The translations under genes were made by a program, and so were the position numbers. The notes beneath the pieces are model-generated. The model ran no database searches. It was not told where the DNA came from and saw nothing but the letters and a program-made list of their open reading frames with translations. From Hungatella sp. UBA3048 (GTDB lineage Bacteria > Bacillota > Clostridia > Lachnospirales > Lachnospiraceae), in contig DFCS01000049.1 in assembly GCA_002367105.1 (NCBI GenBank), positions 38,167-102,166 on the forward strand: DNA of 64,000 bases, read 5' to 3'. Shown here in pieces: positions 44,940-54,846 of this stretch. Every line of letters begins with the position of its first letter. Positions within the stretch are counted from its first letter, which is position 1.

Positions 44940-45728
44940 TTACTGAATCACCTTCACCGGACATTTTTCAGCGCATTTACCGCAATTGGTGCATTTCTCA
45001 TAATCGATGATTGCAACATTGTTATCCATATGAATGGCATCAAATTTACACTGCTTAGTACACAGCATACAACCTATACAGCCAACTTCACATTTAGCCT
45101 TTACATCTTTACCCCTGTCATGGGAATTACACTGAACCAGATGCTTAGACTTGTATGGAACCAGATCAATCAGATTATTAGGACAGGCAGAAACACATTT
45201 GCCGCAGGCAACGCATTTCTCCTTATCCACTACTGCGATTCCGTCAACCACATGGATGGCATCAAATTCACATGCCTTTACGCAAGAGCCGTAACCCATA
45301 CAGCCATAGACGCAGGCCTTTTCACCGGAGCCTGGAACCACCGATGCCATCCGGCAGTCGTCAATTCCGTAATAATTGTACTGAACCTTTGTCTTATCGC
45401 AGGTTCCTTTACATTTTACAAATGCAACCTTCTTATCCGTGGAACCGGCCGCAACTCCCATGATTTCGCCGATCTTTTCGGCTACTGCTGTGCCGCCTAC
45501 CGGACAGGCAGAAACATCTGCCTGGCCCAGTGCAATGGCCTTAGCCAGAGCATCACAGCCTGCATATCCGCAGCCGCCGCAATTGTTACCTGGAAGCTCG
45601 TTTCGGACAAGAATCTCTTTTTCATCTACTTCTACTTTAAACTTTTCGCTGGCAATTCCCAGGAACACACCGATCAAAATTCCGATGATGCCCACAACGG
45701 CTGCCGCAAATATAATACCTGTTACCAT
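44940..45728 (-). CDS. rnfB: Rnf complex subunit RnfB (iron-sulfur)
   Basis: The 262-residue protein has an N-terminal membrane anchor, a 4Fe-4S domain with NCGGCGYAGCDAL near residue 50, and several ferredoxin-type clusters (CVACGKCVSACP, CIGCMLCTKQC, CTNCGKCAEKCP). It takes electrons from ferredoxin for the ion-pumping ferredoxin:NAD+ oxidoreductase. It is the last gene of rnfCDGEAB. Confidence 0.95.
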   Translation of the reverse strand: MVTGIIFAAAVVGIIGILIGVFLGIASEKFKVEVDEKEILVRNELPGNNCGGCGYAGCDALAKAIALGQADVSACPVGGTAVAEKIGEIMGVAAGSTDKKVAFVKCKGTCDKTKVQYNYYGIDDCRMASVVPGSGEKACVYGCMGYGSCVKACEFDAIHVVDGIAVVDKEKCVACGKCVSACPNNLIDLVPYKSKHLVQCNSHDRGKDVKAKCEVGCIGCMLCTKQCKFDAIHMDNNVAIIDYEKCTNCGKCAEKCPVKVIQ

Positions 45729-45743
45729 TCTTTCGTCTCCTCC

Positions 45744-46322
45744 TTATTTTATTAATCCGGAAAATCCGAAAAATGCGATTGCCATCAGGCCGGAGGTAAT
45801 AAGGACAATGGGAGAACCCTTAAAGGAATAGGGAACATCATTGTTTTCAATTCTCTCACGTACACCTGCCAGCATAACAATGGCAATGGTAAAGCCTACG
45901 GAAATACCGACACCGCCCACAACACTTTCCAGAATGTTATATCCCTTCTGCACGTTGGTCAGGGCCACACCCAGAACCGCACAGTTGGTTGTGATCAAAG
46001 GAAGGTACACACCCAGCGCCTCATAAAGAGCGGGCATGGATTTCTTTAAAAACATTTCTACAAACTGAACCAGAGCTGCAATAACCAGGATAAACACAAT
46101 GGTCTGTAAGAATTCCAGATGAAGCCCCACTAATATACCCTTATAAATAACACTGGTTGCAAATGCTGCAATGGTAATTACGAAAATAACGGCTGCGCCC
46201 ATACCGGCAGAGGTCTTCACATTTTTGGAAACTCCAAGGAATGGACATAGGCCAAGGAACTGGCTGAGCACTACGTTGTTGACCAATGCGGAGCCAATGG
46301 CTATTAATAATAATTCTTTCAT
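45744..46322 (-). CDS. rnfA: Rnf complex subunit RnfA (membrane)
   Basis: The 192-residue integral membrane protein has six hydrophobic segments and the family motif FLGLCPFLGVSK near the start. It is homologous to RnfE, and the two form the membrane core. It lies 12 bases behind rnfE. Confidence 0.95.
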   Translation of the reverse strand: MKELLLIAIGSALVNNVVLSQFLGLCPFLGVSKNVKTSAGMGAAVIFVITIAAFATSVIYKGILVGLHLEFLQTIVFILVIAALVQFVEMFLKKSMPALYEALGVYLPLITTNCAVLGVALTNVQKGYNILESVVGGVGISVGFTIAIVMLAGVRERIENNDVPYSFKGSPIVLITSGLMAIAFFGFSGLIK

Positions 46323-46334
46323 CGATCCATCCTC

Positions 46335-47129
46335 CTATTCATCTTTCCTGGAAGCTGCGTTTTTGGCTTCCGCTTCTTTTTTGGCCGCCTGTGCCTTCTT
46401 TGCTGCAAGTGCTTCCTCATCCATCTGCTTTTTCTTGGCCTGAAGAGTCTCATGATTGGTCATGCAGGAGGAACCGGTGCAGGAAGCACAGTTGCCGCCG
46501 CAAGCTAACTTAGACGGAGGAACAGAACCGTTAGTAGCAGAAGGTGCCTTAAACTTATTCTGAAGCGCCGTTAAAATAGAGAGCACAAAGAACGCGCCCG
46601 GAGCGAGGACAAAAATAGAAATATGAAAATCCTCCGGAATAAAGGTAAATCCAAATATAGCTCCGGAACCTAACAGCTCACGGACAAGTCCGATGCAGGT
46701 AAGTGCGATGGTAAAGCCAAGTCCCATACCGATTCCATCAAAGGTGGATTCCATAACACCATTTTTGGAAGCATAGGATTCTGCACGGCCTAAAATAATA
46801 CAGTTTACAACGATAAGAGGAATGTAAATTCCAAGCGCAGAATACAGGCTTGGTACATAGGCCTGTAAAAGGAGCTGCACAATCGTAACCAGAGTCGCAA
46901 CGACAACGATATAGGCCGGAATCCTCACCCGGTCCGGAATGATGTTACGAAGTGCAGAAATAAGCATATTGGAAAATAGCAGTACCACGGTCGTGGAAAG
47001 TCCCATGCCCACACCGTTCACCGCTGACGTGGTAACAGCCAGAGTCGGGCACATGCCAAGCATCAGGATGAAGGTTGGGTTTTCTTTTACAATACCGTTA
47101 AATAAACGTTCCATACATTTCTTGTTCAT
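46335..47129 (-). CDS. rnfE: Rnf complex subunit RnfE with Cys-rich C-terminal extension
   Basis: The first 190 residues are a normal RnfE (LMLGMCPTLAVTTSAVNG, membrane segments, LVRELLGSGAIFG). About 70 extra residues follow, with Cys at positions 210, 214, 217 and 222 and then a charged Ala/Lys/Glu-rich helix to residue 264. The extension is soluble in character. Family members such as those of Acetobacterium lack or have short tails, as far as I know. Whether the Cys cluster binds metal is unproven. Confidence 0.9.
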   Translation of the reverse strand: MNKKCMERLFNGIVKENPTFILMLGMCPTLAVTTSAVNGVGMGLSTTVVLLFSNMLISALRNIIPDRVRIPAYIVVVATLVTIVQLLLQAYVPSLYSALGIYIPLIVVNCIILGRAESYASKNGVMESTFDGIGMGLGFTIALTCIGLVRELLGSGAIFGFTFIPEDFHISIFVLAPGAFFVLSILTALQNKFKAPSATNGSVPPSKLACGGNCASCTGSSCMTNHETLQAKKKQMDEEALAAKKAQAAKKEAEAKNAASRKDE

Positions 47130-47140
47130 CTTCCCACCTC

Positions 47141-47752
47141 CTAACGGTCAATATTGTGCACGTAATACAATGCGGCATTGACTGCATTGGTTACTGCGCT
47201 TGATGTAATGGTAGCTCCGCTGATGGCATCGATCTCTCCATCACCTGCATTGCCGGATTTCGTAACGGTAAGGGATTCCTGGTTCTTTCCTGCATACTGA
47301 CCCTTAAATGCCGGTTCCTTTGCCTTTAAGCCAAGCCCGGGGGTATCACTGATTGCCAGAAATTCAATGCCGTTAATGGATCCATCTTCTTTGATACCAA
47401 CGGAAATCTGTACGACTCCGCTGTAGCTGTCATCGGAATGAGAGGTAATCACATAACCCAGGACACTCCCGCTTCCATCTACTGCTTTAAATGCATTGTC
47501 CACGCCGACTTTTCCAAAATCCTGGGAAAGCAGTTCTGTGTTGCAGGCTTCTATAGCCGCTTCCGTCTTTTCATCCGATTTAAAATCAGCTGCTTCCGGA
47601 AATACCTTCTTATATGCCGCCAGATTGGCTGCCTCAGTTGCCTTAGCAATGGGATCCTTTGTAATCTGATAAGCACCGCCCAGCAAAAAGCCGGAAATCA
47701 GAGTGATCACAAATAAAATCAATGCATCCTTCATAAATCCGCCGTTTTTCAT
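47141..47752 (-). CDS. rnfG: Rnf complex subunit RnfG (FMN-binding)
   Basis: The 203-residue protein has one N-terminal membrane segment and an extracytoplasmic FMN-binding domain. The flavinylation motif ISGATITSSAV near the C-terminus carries the covalent FMN attachment Thr. The ATG at 47752 follows AGGAGGG and lies 1 base behind the rnfD stop codon. Confidence 0.93.
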   Translation of the reverse strand: MKNGGFMKDALILFVITLISGFLLGGAYQITKDPIAKATEAANLAAYKKVFPEAADFKSDEKTEAAIEACNTELLSQDFGKVGVDNAFKAVDGSGSVLGYVITSHSDDSYSGVVQISVGIKEDGSINGIEFLAISDTPGLGLKAKEPAFKGQYAGKNQESLTVTKSGNAGDGEIDAISGATITSSAVTNAVNAALYYVHNIDR

Positions 47753-47753
47753 C

Positions 47754-48677
47754 TTACTTTCCCTCCTTTCCAAATGCTACCGGAATAGAGATCTTCTCAA
47801 TCAGAGGCACGAGAATGTTGCCGATGATGATGGCATAGGAAACGCCTTCCGCAGAACCGCCGAAAAGACGGAATAATCCGGTCAGCATACCTAAAAGAAC
47901 GCCGAAAAGGATCTGTCCCTTTGGAGTGATGGGGCTGGTCACATAATCGGTAGCCATGAAGAATGCACCGAAGATAAGGCCGCCGCCGCATAAATGAGTC
48001 AGCACGAACATGAGATCATGCTGTCCGAAAATAAATACAAATGCTGCAAAAGTAATCAGATAAGCTGCCGGGATCTTTATGGAAATCACTTTTCTGAACA
48101 AAAGGTAAGCTGCACCCAGGAGCAGGGCAATCACAGATACCTCACCAATGGTTCCTGAAATTTTCCCGATAAACATGGATGTTATATCAACTGCCTCTCC
48201 CGCCTTTAAAGCAGCAAGAGGAGTAGCGCCTGAAACCGCATCGCGATATGTAAAGTCAGTCATCTTGCCTGCAAAAGAAATAAGCAGGAAACATCTTGCC
48301 GCCAGGGCCGGATTCATAAAGTTCTGGCCCAGGCCGCCGTAGAGCTGCTTTACCACAATAATGGCAAATACACCGCCCAGAAACGGAATCCATAAAGGAA
48401 TGGCCGGGGGCATGTTAAGGCCCAGGATCATTCCGGTCACCAGGGCACTTCCATCGCTTACGGTAATGGGTTTTCCCATGAGGGATTCAAATACATATTC
48501 ACTAAGAACACAGGATAATACACTGATCAATAATATCAGCGCTGCTTTCACCCCGAACTGATATACACCATACGCAGACGCAGGAATCATGGCAATGGCA
48601 ACATCCAGCATAATATTCTGTGTTGTAACCTGATCCCTGACATGAGGTGATGATGATACGTTTAACAATTTACTCAT
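47754..48677 (-). CDS. rnfD: Rnf complex subunit RnfD (FMN-binding, membrane)
   Basis: The 307-residue polytopic protein carries the flavinylation motif AVSGATPLAALK near residue 150 and membrane segments throughout. It forms the central electron path with RnfG. It lies 8 bases behind rnfC. Confidence 0.93.
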   Translation of the reverse strand: MSKLLNVSSSPHVRDQVTTQNIMLDVAIAMIPASAYGVYQFGVKAALILLISVLSCVLSEYVFESLMGKPITVSDGSALVTGMILGLNMPPAIPLWIPFLGGVFAIIVVKQLYGGLGQNFMNPALAARCFLLISFAGKMTDFTYRDAVSGATPLAALKAGEAVDITSMFIGKISGTIGEVSVIALLLGAAYLLFRKVISIKIPAAYLITFAAFVFIFGQHDLMFVLTHLCGGGLIFGAFFMATDYVTSPITPKGQILFGVLLGMLTGLFRLFGGSAEGVSYAIIIGNILVPLIEKISIPVAFGKEGK

Positions 48678-48685
48678 ACTTCCTC

Positions 48686-50008
48686 CTACGCTTTCTTTCT
48701 GCTAGCCGCAACTTCTTTGCGCATTTCTTTAAATGCCTGGGTAAGAGGTCTTCTGGCCGGGCAAATATATGCACAGCAGCCGCATTCGCAGCATTCCATG
48801 CCGTTTAATTTTACAAACCGTTCCAGGTCAGACCGTTCTGCCGCATCCATGATCATCTGCGGAACAATATTACCCGGACATACCTTAACGCATCTTCCGC
48901 AGCGGATGCAGGCGCTAGGCGCATTGCCTGCCACCTCATCTTTTGTCAGACAGGTAAGGGCAGAGGAAGTCTTTGTGACAGGAATATCAAAGTTAAACAT
49001 AGCCTGCCCCATCATAGGGCCTCCGGAAATCACCTTTTCCGGTTCCGTCTTAAAGCCGCCGGAAGCCTCTATAAGCTCGGTATAGCTGGTCCCGGTCCGA
49101 ACATTATAGTTCTGTGGATTTGCTATGGCATCACCCGTCACCGTAATGATACGGCGGATCAAAGGAATGCCCTTTGCAACCGCATTATAAATAGAAATCA
49201 CCGTATCCACATTGTCTACCATGCAGCCTGCATCTGCCGGAAGCATGGTGGAATTGATCTTTCTTCCTGTTACGGCATAGATCAGAGTACGCTCGCCGCC
49301 CTGGGGATATTTAGTCTGTAAAGGACAGACCGTGATTCTTGGTTCATCCTTTACAAGCTCTGTCATGAGCTTGATCGCTTCCGGTTTGTTGCTTTCAATG
49401 CCGATCACTCCCTTTGCATTGTCAAACAGCTGGAGGATTATGTTAAGCCCTTTTATAATGCTCTCCGGCTCTTCCAACATCATCCGGTAATCAGAAGTTA
49501 AGTACGGCTCGCACTCCGCACCGTTAACAATGATTGTATCGATCTTTGATTCATCCTTTGGCGTCAGCTTCACATGAGTGGGGAATCCGGCGCCGCCCAG
49601 ACCTACGACTCCTGCTTCTTTTACAAGATTCCTGATCTCTTCCTTTGATAAGGTTTTTGGATCCCGCTCTTTGCCAAATCCTTCCACCGCCTGATACTTT
49701 CCGTCGTTTTCTATGATAACAGACGGAACCATAGAACCGTTTGCAACCATTCTTGGTTCAATGGTTTTTACCGTTCCTGAAACAGAGCTGATCACGCATG
49801 CAGAAATAAAGCCTCCCGGCTCCCCGATTTTCTGTCCAACCAGCACCTGATCACCTGCCGCCACCAAAGGTTTTGCCGGTGTACCGATATGCTGGGATAA
49901 GGGGAACACCATCTCGCCTTTTGGCTGCAGCACTTGTACAGGTTTATTTTCCGACAGTTCTTTTCCTTCATAAGGATGAATGCCGCCTTTAAATGTAGCC
50001 AGACCCAT
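48686..50008 (-). CDS. rnfC: Rnf complex subunit RnfC (NAD-binding, iron-sulfur)
   Basis: The 440-residue peripheral subunit has a Rossmann-type NADH/FMN site around GAGFPTHVKL, an SLBB domain and two C-terminal 4Fe-4S motifs, CIRCGRCVKVCP and CCECGCCAYICP. It exchanges electrons with NAD. It is the first gene of the minus-strand rnf operon, with a promoter about 70 bp upstream. Confidence 0.95.
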   Translation of the reverse strand: MGLATFKGGIHPYEGKELSENKPVQVLQPKGEMVFPLSQHIGTPAKPLVAAGDQVLVGQKIGEPGGFISACVISSVSGTVKTIEPRMVANGSMVPSVIIENDGKYQAVEGFGKERDPKTLSKEEIRNLVKEAGVVGLGGAGFPTHVKLTPKDESKIDTIIVNGAECEPYLTSDYRMMLEEPESIIKGLNIILQLFDNAKGVIGIESNKPEAIKLMTELVKDEPRITVCPLQTKYPQGGERTLIYAVTGRKINSTMLPADAGCMVDNVDTVISIYNAVAKGIPLIRRIITVTGDAIANPQNYNVRTGTSYTELIEASGGFKTEPEKVISGGPMMGQAMFNFDIPVTKTSSALTCLTKDEVAGNAPSACIRCGRCVKVCPGNIVPQMIMDAAERSDLERFVKLNGMECCECGCCAYICPARRPLTQAFKEMRKEVAASRKKA

Positions 50009-50078
50009 TTAACTAACCCTCTTTCTCTACAATTCTTTCTCTCTCCTAGCAAAATTTCAACTTTTTGCCATCTGAAAC

Positions 50079-50107
50079 AGTATATCATAATTTAGTAACC
50101 GAAACAA
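50079..50107 (-). promoter_or_regulatory. sigma-A promoter of the rnf operon
   Basis: TTGTTT (50107-50102), a 17-bp spacer and TATACT (50084-50079) on the minus strand. The rest of the 530-base gap up to the ABC exporter is very AT-rich. Apart from the hairpin structures near 50417-50511 I see no gene in it. Confidence 0.65.
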
Positions 50108-50445
50108 TGCATAAATACATATTGTATACTGTGTTTTATATACAATTCGCCTTATTTACAGGAAATAATGCTGGTCTCTGACTTCATTTTTTGTTAAATA
50201 AATAACGATTTTAACATAAGCAGCTTTGGTATGTTTTTGAAAAAATACAATTATATCTTCTTTTTTTCTTAAATCCCTGATTATCAGCCGTTTTTCTACA
50301 GTATTTTTAATTTTGCAAACCATTTCTCGTTAAATTTTTGTTATATTTTTGTTAATTTTTTAATACATATAAAGACTCTTCTCCTGGTTCTATGAAGTAA
50401 TATTATGGTTCTCTCCTTTTATTTATTAGAAATTTTAATAAATAA

Positions 50446-50511
50446 AAGGAAGCATCGTGATAACGAAATCACGAATGACTACGTGACTGCCGTTTTTTTC
50501 AATGCTCCCTT
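50446..50511 (-). terminator. Possible complex terminator of the ABC exporter operon
   Basis: On the minus strand AAGGGAGCAT pairs with ATGCTTCCTT (one G-T pair). The stem encloses a CGTGAT/ATCACG hairpin and is followed by TTATTTATT. Confidence 0.45.
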
Positions 50512-50536
50512 AAGGTATGCAGGCCGGGTTTTTTGT

Positions 50537-52408
50537 TTAATCCAGCTCCACTGCCCCGGTATAAAGCTGATAATACCTGCCTTTTTGTTTCAGTAAATCC
50601 TCATGATCTCCTCGCTCAATAATCTCACCGTTTTCCAGAACCATAATGGCATTGGCATTGCGCACCGTAGAAAGGCGGTGGGCAATCACAAACGTAGTCC
50701 GGTTCGCCATGAGACGGTCCATGCCCCGTTCAATATGCTTTTCCGTTCTGGTATCCACGGAGCTGGTCGCTTCATCAAGAATCAGAACGGGAGCCTTTGA
50801 AATCGCTGCCCTGGCGATGTTTAAAAGCTGTCTTTCCCCCTGGCTTAAGTTGGCCCCGTCACCTTCCAACAGTGTATCAAAGCCGGCAGGCAGTCTCATG
50901 ATAAAGGAATAAGCGGAGGCCGTCTTTGCCGCCTGGATCACCTCTTCATCCGTTGCATCAAGTCTTCCGTAACGGATGTTTTCCATTACGGTTCCTGTAA
51001 ACAAATGGGTATCCTGAAGGACCATGGCAATATTATGGCGCAGGTTTTCCCGCTTGATATGACGGATATCCACCCCGTCAATGGCAATTTCACCGCCCTG
51101 AATATCGTAGAAACGGTTAAGAAGATTTGTGATCGTGGTTTTTCCTGCTCCGGTAGAGCCCACAAAGGCGATCTTCTGCCCAGGTTTTGCATAAAGACTT
51201 AAATCCTTTAAAATGACTTTGTCTGGGTCATAGCCAAAGGTCACATGGTTTAATTCCACATATCCGTTCATCGGATCAAGTTCTGCCGCGTCTTCGTCAT
51301 CTGCAGGCTCCGGCTCCTCATCCATAACGGCAAATACCCGTTCTGCTCCTGCAAGGGCGGAGAATACATTGGTCACCTGCATGGACATCTCATTGATCGG
51401 ACGGCCGAACTGTCTGGAAAAGCTTAAGAATACGGTCAGTCCGCCCACATCAAAGCCTCGGAGCACACAGAGAAGTCCTCCGATGCATGCAGTCAGAATG
51501 TAGTTCAACTGGCTTAAATTTCCCATGACCGGCATCATCACGCTGCCGAAAAACTGTGCGTGAATCATGTTGTTCTTTAGATCCTCATTGAGGATTTCAA
51601 ATTCTTCTTCTGCTACGTCTTCATGGCAGAACACCTTTACTACCTTCTGGCCGCTGATCATTTCTTCAATATATCCGTTTACAGCGCCTAGGGAGCTTTG
51701 CTGAGCGGAGAAAAACTTCTGGCTTCTTGAAGCAACAATGCCGCCGACCCTCATCATAAGAGGAATCATGATCATGGTCACCAGAGTCAGCCAGATATTT
51801 GTATAGATCATAAGCACCAGGGTACCTATAATGCTTAAGACTCCGGTAAAAAGCTGGACCAGGGTGCTGCTTAACATCTGACCGATGGTATCCACATCAT
51901 TGCTGAACCGGCTCATCAGATCACCGGTGTTATTGGTGTCATAAAACCGTACCGGCAGGGTCTGAATTTTGCTGAATAAATCATCCCTGATCTTTTGGAG
52001 GGCATTTTGCGCAACTGTCAGCATGATTCTGGATTGGGCATAGTTAGCGATAACACCGATGAGAAAAACGGCAGCCATTGCCGAAAGACCTTTTGCAAGA
52101 CCTGACACACTCCCCAGCCCGCCTCCGGGAGGTGCGATATATTGATTTATGATAGGCCTTAACATATAAGAACCGGCTAACGTGGCAAGCGTACCAATAA
52201 TGACGCAGACAAATGCCAATCCCATGTAAAGCTTATATTCATTTAAATAAGACATAAGGCGCCGGATGGTTTCCTTGGCATTTTTCGGAAGGCGGCCCTT
52301 GATCTGCCGTCCGGCTCCATTCCCCCCCATGGGCCCATGGCTTTTGACTGGCTGGGAAGACCGGCTATAACGCCTTTTTAAGCTGTTTATTCTCTTTTGC
52401 TCATTCAT
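50537..52408 (-). CDS. Heterodimeric ABC exporter subunit with canonical ATP site
   Basis: The 623-residue protein has six membrane helices (about residues 60-340) and a C-terminal ATPase with Walker A GSTGAGKTT, signature LSQGERQ, Walker B LILDEATSSVD with the catalytic Glu, and H-loop IAHRL. It starts with a basic 50-residue cytosolic extension. It overlaps its partner by one base and matches LmrCD/BmrCD/TM287-288-type multidrug exporters, in which one subunit keeps the consensus site. Confidence 0.92.
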   Translation of the reverse strand: MNEQKRINSLKRRYSRSSQPVKSHGPMGGNGAGRQIKGRLPKNAKETIRRLMSYLNEYKLYMGLAFVCVIIGTLATLAGSYMLRPIINQYIAPPGGGLGSVSGLAKGLSAMAAVFLIGVIANYAQSRIMLTVAQNALQKIRDDLFSKIQTLPVRFYDTNNTGDLMSRFSNDVDTIGQMLSSTLVQLFTGVLSIIGTLVLMIYTNIWLTLVTMIMIPLMMRVGGIVASRSQKFFSAQQSSLGAVNGYIEEMISGQKVVKVFCHEDVAEEEFEILNEDLKNNMIHAQFFGSVMMPVMGNLSQLNYILTACIGGLLCVLRGFDVGGLTVFLSFSRQFGRPINEMSMQVTNVFSALAGAERVFAVMDEEPEPADDEDAAELDPMNGYVELNHVTFGYDPDKVILKDLSLYAKPGQKIAFVGSTGAGKTTITNLLNRFYDIQGGEIAIDGVDIRHIKRENLRHNIAMVLQDTHLFTGTVMENIRYGRLDATDEEVIQAAKTASAYSFIMRLPAGFDTLLEGDGANLSQGERQLLNIARAAISKAPVLILDEATSSVDTRTEKHIERGMDRLMANRTTFVIAHRLSTVRNANAIMVLENGEIIERGDHEDLLKQKGRYYQLYTGAVELD

Positions 52409-54147
52409 TATGCACCTGCCTCCTTATCCTGATCACTCTGGGAATAGTAAATTTCCTGATAAGCCTCGCAGGACTTAAGCAGCTGTTCATGGGATCCCAT
52501 ACCTACGATCTGACCGTCATCAAGCACGATGATCTTATCCGAGCTTTCCACGGATCCGATCCGCTGGGCAATGATGAATTTGGTAGTGTCTTTCAGTGTC
52601 GTCTGGAAGCACTGGCGGATACGGGCTTCGGTTGCCGTGTCCACAGCCGAGGTGCTGTCATCTAAAATCAATATCTTCGGCTTCTTTAAAAGAGCCCTGG
52701 CAATGCAGAGTCTTTGCTTCTGGCCGCCAGATACATTGGAACCCCCCTGGCCCAAATCCGTGTTATACCCATCTTTAAAATTAGCAACAAAGCCATCGGC
52801 CTGAGCGCTTTCCGCCATGAGGATGATTTCTTCCATGGTGGCATTCTCATCACCCCAGCGGAGATTTTCTTCAATGGTACCCGAAAAAAGGACATTCTTT
52901 TGTAAAACCATTCCGACACCTTCCCGGAGGTTCCTGATGGAATAATCCCTTACATCAATGCCATCCACCAGAACTTGTCCTTCATCCGCATCGTAAAGGC
53001 GGGGGATCATCTGCACGAGTGAAGTTTTTCCGCTTCCTGTAGAACCAATAATTCCAATGGTTTCTCCAGGCTCTGCAGTAAAATTAATGTGTTTTAAAAC
53101 CATTTCATCCATTCCCTTTACATACTGGAAGGAAACATTACGAAATTCCACCTTGCCGCTTGTAACCTGGGCTGATGGTTCAGAAGCATGTTCATCTGTC
53201 AGATCGATCTCTGTATCCAGAACCTCTCTGACACGCCTTAAGGAAGCCATAGCCCTTGAAGCCTGCAAAAATACCATGGATAACAGCATCAGGGACATGA
53301 GGATCTGTACGATGTAGGTGGTAAACGCCGTTAGATCACCTACGGGCATCTTACCTGCGATAATGAGATTGCCCCCATACCAGACCACGGCAAGGGTCGT
53401 GGCGTTCATGGCAAGCATCATCACCGGCATACTGATTATAACAATCTTCATGGCATCAAGGCTGCCTTCCTTTAAATCCAGGTTAGTAGCCTGAAATTTC
53501 TTTTCCTCAAAATCTTCCCTGACAAAGGACTTAATGACCCGCACATTGGTCAAAGCCTCCTGCACACCGGAGTTTAAGCGGTCGATCTTCTTTTGCATTA
53601 CCTCAAAGCGCGGAAAAGCCGCCTTTAAAATCAAAATGATACAAAAGACCAGTAAAGGAATCACCACCAAAAGGATTACCATCAGCTGGCGGTTCATGAG
53701 ATAGGCCATAATAAGACCGCCGATCAGAAGTCCCGGAGCCCTGAACAGCAGGCGCAAACTCATCATGACCACATTTTGAATCTGCTGGATATCATTGGTC
53801 AGCCTGGTAACCAATGACCCCGTGCTGAAATCATCAATATTCTTAAAGGAAAACTGCTGGACTTTATGAAACACATCCTTTCTCAAGTCTGTGCTGAAGC
53901 AAATAGATGCTTTGGAAGAAAAATAGGAGGCTCCGATTCCTCCCGCGGCCATGATAACGGCGATGGCGACCATACTGCCTCCCATTTTTAAAATGTATCC
54001 TACATCTCTTGCGGCAACTCCGTTGTTAATGATCAGGGATGTCAGCCTGGGAAGCATGATCTCACCAAATACTTCCGTTAACATTAAGAGGGGCGCCATT
54101 ATAAAGGCTCCCAGATAAGGCCTGATATATTTCCAATATCGTTTCAA
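52408..54147 (-). CDS. Heterodimeric ABC exporter subunit with degenerate ATP site
   Basis: The 579-residue partner has the same six-helix plus ATPase layout. It carries Walker A GSTGSGKTS and signature VSGGQKQRL, but the Walker B ends in ILDDSTSAVD (Asp in place of the catalytic Glu) and the H-loop reads IAQRIG (Gln in place of His). This asymmetry is the mark of heterodimeric exporters. The TTG start at 54147 follows AGAGAGGA by 8 bases and lies 4 bases behind the marR stop codon. Confidence 0.9.
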   Translation of the reverse strand: MKRYWKYIRPYLGAFIMAPLLMLTEVFGEIMLPRLTSLIINNGVAARDVGYILKMGGSMVAIAVIMAAGGIGASYFSSKASICFSTDLRKDVFHKVQQFSFKNIDDFSTGSLVTRLTNDIQQIQNVVMMSLRLLFRAPGLLIGGLIMAYLMNRQLMVILLVVIPLLVFCIILILKAAFPRFEVMQKKIDRLNSGVQEALTNVRVIKSFVREDFEEKKFQATNLDLKEGSLDAMKIVIISMPVMMLAMNATTLAVVWYGGNLIIAGKMPVGDLTAFTTYIVQILMSLMLLSMVFLQASRAMASLRRVREVLDTEIDLTDEHASEPSAQVTSGKVEFRNVSFQYVKGMDEMVLKHINFTAEPGETIGIIGSTGSGKTSLVQMIPRLYDADEGQVLVDGIDVRDYSIRNLREGVGMVLQKNVLFSGTIEENLRWGDENATMEEIILMAESAQADGFVANFKDGYNTDLGQGGSNVSGGQKQRLCIARALLKKPKILILDDSTSAVDTATEARIRQCFQTTLKDTTKFIIAQRIGSVESSDKIIVLDDGQIVGMGSHEQLLKSCEAYQEIYYSQSDQDKEAGA

Positions 54148-54151
54148 GTTA

Positions 54152-54655
54152 TTAATCCTCTCTTTCTGTCGTGTCCTTTTCCAAAGGAAGATGAGATAAA
54201 TTATCATATACACGGTCCAGGAATTGCCCCATAGCAGCCATTTCTTCTGCTGAAAAATCACGGAACATCCGTTCTTCTACATTATGAAAAAATTCCCGGC
54301 TATGCTTTACCGTATGTTTTCCCTTCTCCGTCAGACAAAGCTTATTCATCCGGTTATCCTCCTGATCCACCACTCTGGTGATGTATCCACCCTTTTCCAG
54401 CTTCTTTACCGATACCGCTATGGTGGCAGTGGACACATAAAGGCGTTCTGCGATCTCCTTCTGGGATACATTGGAATGGTCAGAAAGCATCATAAGAATC
54501 TGATGCTGGCTGCGGTATACCCCTGTCTCCTTCAGACGTTCATCCAAAATATACCGATGCAGCTGCATGATCCTCATATATCTTACCATCACGCCGTGGG
54601 CCGGTGAAAAATCTTCCTTCAGTCCCTTATCCCGGAACGGGCACATTGGTTTCAT
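54152..54655 (-). CDS. MarR family transcriptional regulator
   Basis: The 167-residue winged-helix protein has HQILMMLSDHSNVSQKEIAERLYVSTATIAVSVKKLEKGGYI and the beta-wing DQEDNRMNKLCLTEKG. It begins the exporter operon and lies 33 bp from a perfect 14-bp palindrome. This makes it the likely local repressor of the drug exporter. Confidence 0.92.
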   Translation of the reverse strand: MKPMCPFRDKGLKEDFSPAHGVMVRYMRIMQLHRYILDERLKETGVYRSQHQILMMLSDHSNVSQKEIAERLYVSTATIAVSVKKLEKGGYITRVVDQEDNRMNKLCLTEKGKHTVKHSREFFHNVEERMFRDFSAEEMAAMGQFLDRVYDNLSHLPLEKDTTERED

Positions 54656-54688
54656 TTGCAGATATTCCCCTTTCTGTTAGCTTCTTAA

Positions 54689-54702
54689 TAATTAGCTAAT
54701 TA
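54689..54702. promoter_or_regulatory. Candidate MarR operator
   Basis: TAATTAGCTAATTA is a perfect 14-bp palindrome in the promoter region of the MarR-exporter operon, of the AT-rich type that MarR proteins usually bind. Confidence 0.7.
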
Positions 54703-54846
54703 ACTATGTAGCAGTATATCACCATTTTTTCTGGTTTGCAACCCGAAAAATTTGAAAATTTTGTGAATTTTCTTAATAGCATAACCTATTTTAAAACTTC
54801 CATTCCATGACCAAAAAACTTTTGTGCCCACTCCGCTTTTAAGATT

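Noticed and set aside
45030..45755. A 241-codon plus-strand frame opposite rnfB
   Set aside because: It is a shadow of the well-supported rnfB gene, with no ribosome binding site and no recognisable domain.
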